Positions 62,417 through 64,000 of a stretch of 64,000 nucleotides of DNA are shown here, in pieces. The stretch is taken from NCBI RefSeq assembly GCF_016031655.1, contig NZ_JACCHQ010000002.1:248001-312000 (forward strand), read 5' to 3'. The position numbers and the translations under genes were made by a program. The notes below the pieces were generated by a model. It had not been told where the DNA came from. It did not search any database and saw only the letters and a list, made by a program, of their open reading frames with translations. This DNA comes from Bradyrhizobium glycinis (lineage in GTDB: Bacteria > Pseudomonadota > Alphaproteobacteria > Rhizobiales > Xanthobacteraceae). Every line of letters begins with the position of its first letter. The stretch's first letter is position 1.

Positions 62417-63508
62417 CTAGTCGATTTCCTCGATCACCCGCCGCTCGCGCGGCTCGATGACGTAGGTCCGGCTGTCGCGGTGGATGTAGCGATATTCGCG
62501 CAAGTCCGGCGCATCGCGATAGACCGTCGTCGGGAACTCCTCGATCTCGACGGTATCAGGGACGCGATCACCGACGCGAATCTCCGTGCGTGCCGTGCTG
62601 CCGGTGGTCCGCGCCTCGCTGCGTCCTTCGGTGCGGGTCTTCGCATGCTTGCGGATCACCTCGCGATCCCGGTCCGAGAACTTGCTGGCGCTGCGCTCGC
62701 GCGTGGTCGTCGTCGTTGTCGCCGTGGACTGCCCTGAGTACGGCAGCACCGTCACGATCTTGTAGGTCGCCGGATCGACCACGACGATCTGATCTTTCAC
62801 CAGCGCAAAGCTGTAGCCGCGATATTGCGGCACGATCTCGACGACGTCGGGCGGCAGCGTCGAGAGGTGCACGTCGCGCGGCACCACCGTGCCGACGTTC
62901 AGCGAGAAATTGACGTTGGTCAGCGGCCGCACGTTGAGGTGCGAGATCGACGCGCTGATCTTGGTCTCCTGCTGCTTGTTGAGATTGACGTCGCTCTGGG
63001 CGGCCGCCTGCGAACTGGTGCCTGTACGCTCGCCCTGCGGCTGATTGCTCGTCGGCGCCTGCTGGGCCTGGTTGGTTCCGGATGCAGCGGGCGCCTGCTG
63101 GGCCTGATTGCTGGTGGCCGGCGGCGGATTGGACCGATCCTGCGCCTGGTTGGTGTTCGCAGGTGGCGGGTTGGCGCTCTGCTGCGTTGCAGGCTGGTTG
63201 CCGGCTGCATTGGAATTTGCCGTTCCGCTCTGCGACTGCGCGGTCGAGCCCGTATTGGCCGTGCCGGAGCCGGACGGTGGTGGGTTAGCCTGCGTGGTCT
63301 GGGCTGGCGTTCCCGACGTCGGGGATTGCTGCGGTTGCGATGTGGTCTGCTGCTTGTCCGCCGCGGACTGCGAGGTGGGGGATGGCGCGGCGGAGTTCGA
63401 CTGGGATTGCGGCGTCTGCTCGGGCTTCGTGCTCGGGTTCGGCGACTGCGCAAAGGCGGCATTCGCCAGCACCACCCCCAATGCGGTGGTTGCCAATAGG
63501 CGGATCAT
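62417..63508 (-). CDS. DUF1236 protein with long low-complexity linker
   Basis: The 363-residue protein has a signal peptide (MIRLLATTALGVVLANAAFAQ) and a 150-residue Gln/Pro/Ser/Thr/Asn-rich, repetitive linker (NQAQ- and NPPPA-like units). Two C-terminal DUF1236-type modules follow: ISASISHLNVRPLTNVNFSLNVGTVVP, and a second near VYRDAPDLREYRYIHRDSRTYVIEP. Proteins of this family are frequent in Bradyrhizobium and thought to be envelope-associated, with unknown role. A possible EcfG-type promoter lies just upstream. Confidence 0.88.
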   Translation of the reverse strand: MIRLLATTALGVVLANAAFAQSPNPSTKPEQTPQSQSNSAAPSPTSQSAADKQQTTSQPQQSPTSGTPAQTTQANPPPSGSGTANTGSTAQSQSGTANSNAAGNQPATQQSANPPPANTNQAQDRSNPPPATSNQAQQAPAASGTNQAQQAPTSNQPQGERTGTSSQAAAQSDVNLNKQQETKISASISHLNVRPLTNVNFSLNVGTVVPRDVHLSTLPPDVVEIVPQYRGYSFALVKDQIVVVDPATYKIVTVLPYSGQSTATTTTTTRERSASKFSDRDREVIRKHAKTRTEGRSEARTTGSTARTEIRVGDRVPDTVEIEEFPTTVYRDAPDLREYRYIHRDSRTYVIEPRERRVIEEID

Positions 63509-63544
63509 GGTTCACTCCCTTTCATCAAATGAACATTGGCTACT

Positions 63545-63569
63545 AACCTGCGCTAAAACGCTCGGTTCC
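63545..63569 (-). promoter_or_regulatory. Possible EcfG-type promoter of the DUF1236 gene
   Basis: On the minus strand there is GGAAC-N16-GGTT, one base off the EcfG consensus. It lies 36 nt upstream of the ATG, which leaves a short leader of about 30 nt. The match is not unique and should be regarded as weak. Confidence 0.3.
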
Positions 63570-63616
63570 AGTTTTTACCGAGGGAAGGCCGCGCCTCTTA
63601 TTCTGCGGAACCTGCA

Positions 63617-64000
63617 ATGCCATCGAAGAGTGCCGGGATCATTGCCTACCGCACGCGACGGAGCATCGAGGTGCTCCTCGTCCATCCCGGAGGGCCGTTC
63701 TGGCGCAACAAGGATCTGGGCGCATGGTCGATCCCGAAGGGCGAGTACGCGGACGGAGACGACGCAGAGATCGCGGCACGACGGGAGTTCGCCGAGGAGC
63801 TGGGACTCGAGCTGTCCGTGCCGCTGACGCCGCTTGGCCAGGTCAGGCAGCGCGGGGGCAAGCTCGTCACCGCCTTCGCGGCCGAGCTCGATCTCGACGT
63901 GCGCAGTATCCGCAGCAACACGTTCGAAATGGAATGGCCGCCGCGCAGCGGCAAGCGGCAGGCCTTTCCGGAAGTCGACCGCGCCGAATGGTTCACGCTC
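63617..64000 (+). CDS. NUDIX hydrolase (3' end cut by window edge)
   Basis: The 128 visible codons from ATG 63617 start MPSKSAGIIAYRTRRSIEVLLVH and continue through GGPFWRNKDLGAWSIPKGE to a Nudix box (GEYADGD...RREFAEELGLEL). The first Glu of the box is Asp, while REFAEELG is intact. The protein probably cleaves a nucleoside-diphosphate-linked compound. It belongs to a short (about 150-residue) NUDIX group with a GIIAYR start. The gene is divergent from the DUF1236 gene across 108 bp. Confidence 0.88.
   Translation, partial: MPSKSAGIIAYRTRRSIEVLLVHPGGPFWRNKDLGAWSIPKGEYADGDDAEIAARREFAEELGLELSVPLTPLGQVRQRGGKLVTAFAAELDLDVRSIRSNTFEMEWPPRSGKRQAFPEVDRAEWFTL

Noticed and set aside
1..64000. CRISPR arrays, tRNA, rRNA, insertion sequences, prophage genes
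   Set aside because: I looked for regular spaced repeats, cloverleaf and conserved rRNA sequences, transposase or integrase motifs, and found none. The repeats present are single palindromic elements.

Overview
The window looks like chromosomal DNA of a Bradyrhizobium species. It is GC-rich with strong codon bias. The left end carries fixN, a stress gene pair, fixL-fixJ, a receiver-only regulator and fixK2 in the Bradyrhizobium arrangement. The diagnostic residues sit at the known numbers: FixL His200, Arg220 and His291, FixJ Asp55 and FixK2 Cys183. No tRNA, rRNA, insertion sequence, phage gene or CRISPR array was seen.

Layout. 1-6.8 kb: microaerobic control. fixN (cbb3 oxidase subunit I) and a UspA-CBS gene pair run leftward, each preceded by an anaerobox at nearly the same distance from its start. 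The fixLJ-receiver-fixK2 cascade runs rightward. 6.8-14 kb: a carbohydrate and stress block. A leftward series (ABC exporter, glycogen-debranching-type glucosidase, PRC-barrel protein, MFS) diverges from a GT4 glycosyltransferase that has a perfect EcfG-type promoter. 14-17.3 kb: a TRAP transporter (dctP plus a fused dctQM). 17.5-25.9 kb: a Tam methyltransferase, an SDR without the catalytic tyrosine, and an island with two AraC regulators, an alpha/beta hydrolase, an NDH-2-like flavoprotein, a metallo-beta-lactamase-fold hydrolase and an SDR. 26.3-29.3 kb: a DHA2-type MFS and a B12-binding radical SAM protein of the hopanoid methylase type.

29.6-35.9 kb: a molybdenum hydroxylase pair (IorAB-like), then a hairpin, then a compact Sox cluster (flavocytochrome soxF, soxX, soxY, soxZ, soxA). 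No soxB or soxCD is present here, and SoxY has an altered C-terminal carrier arm. 36-39 kb: a sugar ABC importer (binding protein and two permeases, no ATPase gene) whose first Shine-Dalgarno lies in a hairpin arm. 39-46.3 kb: a permease and cysteine-hydrolase pair with a GntR-like operator, a hotdog-fold protein and a fused indolepyruvate ferredoxin oxidoreductase. 46.4-50.8 kb: an HtrA-like protease, a GMC oxidoreductase with its subunit-III-like partner, and a secreted SNase-fold protein.

51-54.9 kb: a cyoABCD quinol oxidase operon, facing a probable MmgR/suhB-type small RNA. 55-60.2 kb: an SDR, a sorbosone-dehydrogenase-like secreted protein, the urate hydroxylase PuuD and a VOC protein. 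60.2-64 kb: cell-wall enzymes (L,D-transpeptidase, lytic transglycosylase), a DUF1236 protein and a truncated NUDIX gene.

The window therefore encodes parts of two terminal oxidases (microaerobic cbb3 and a bo3-type quinol oxidase) together with the oxygen-sensing cascade that controls the first. Three families of intergenic palindromic repeats (one with four copies) punctuate operon ends. The most unusual items are the SoxB-less Sox cluster, the tyrosine-less SDR with a decayed copy of its 3' end, the possible RNA switch upstream of the sugar importer, and the small RNA near cyo.
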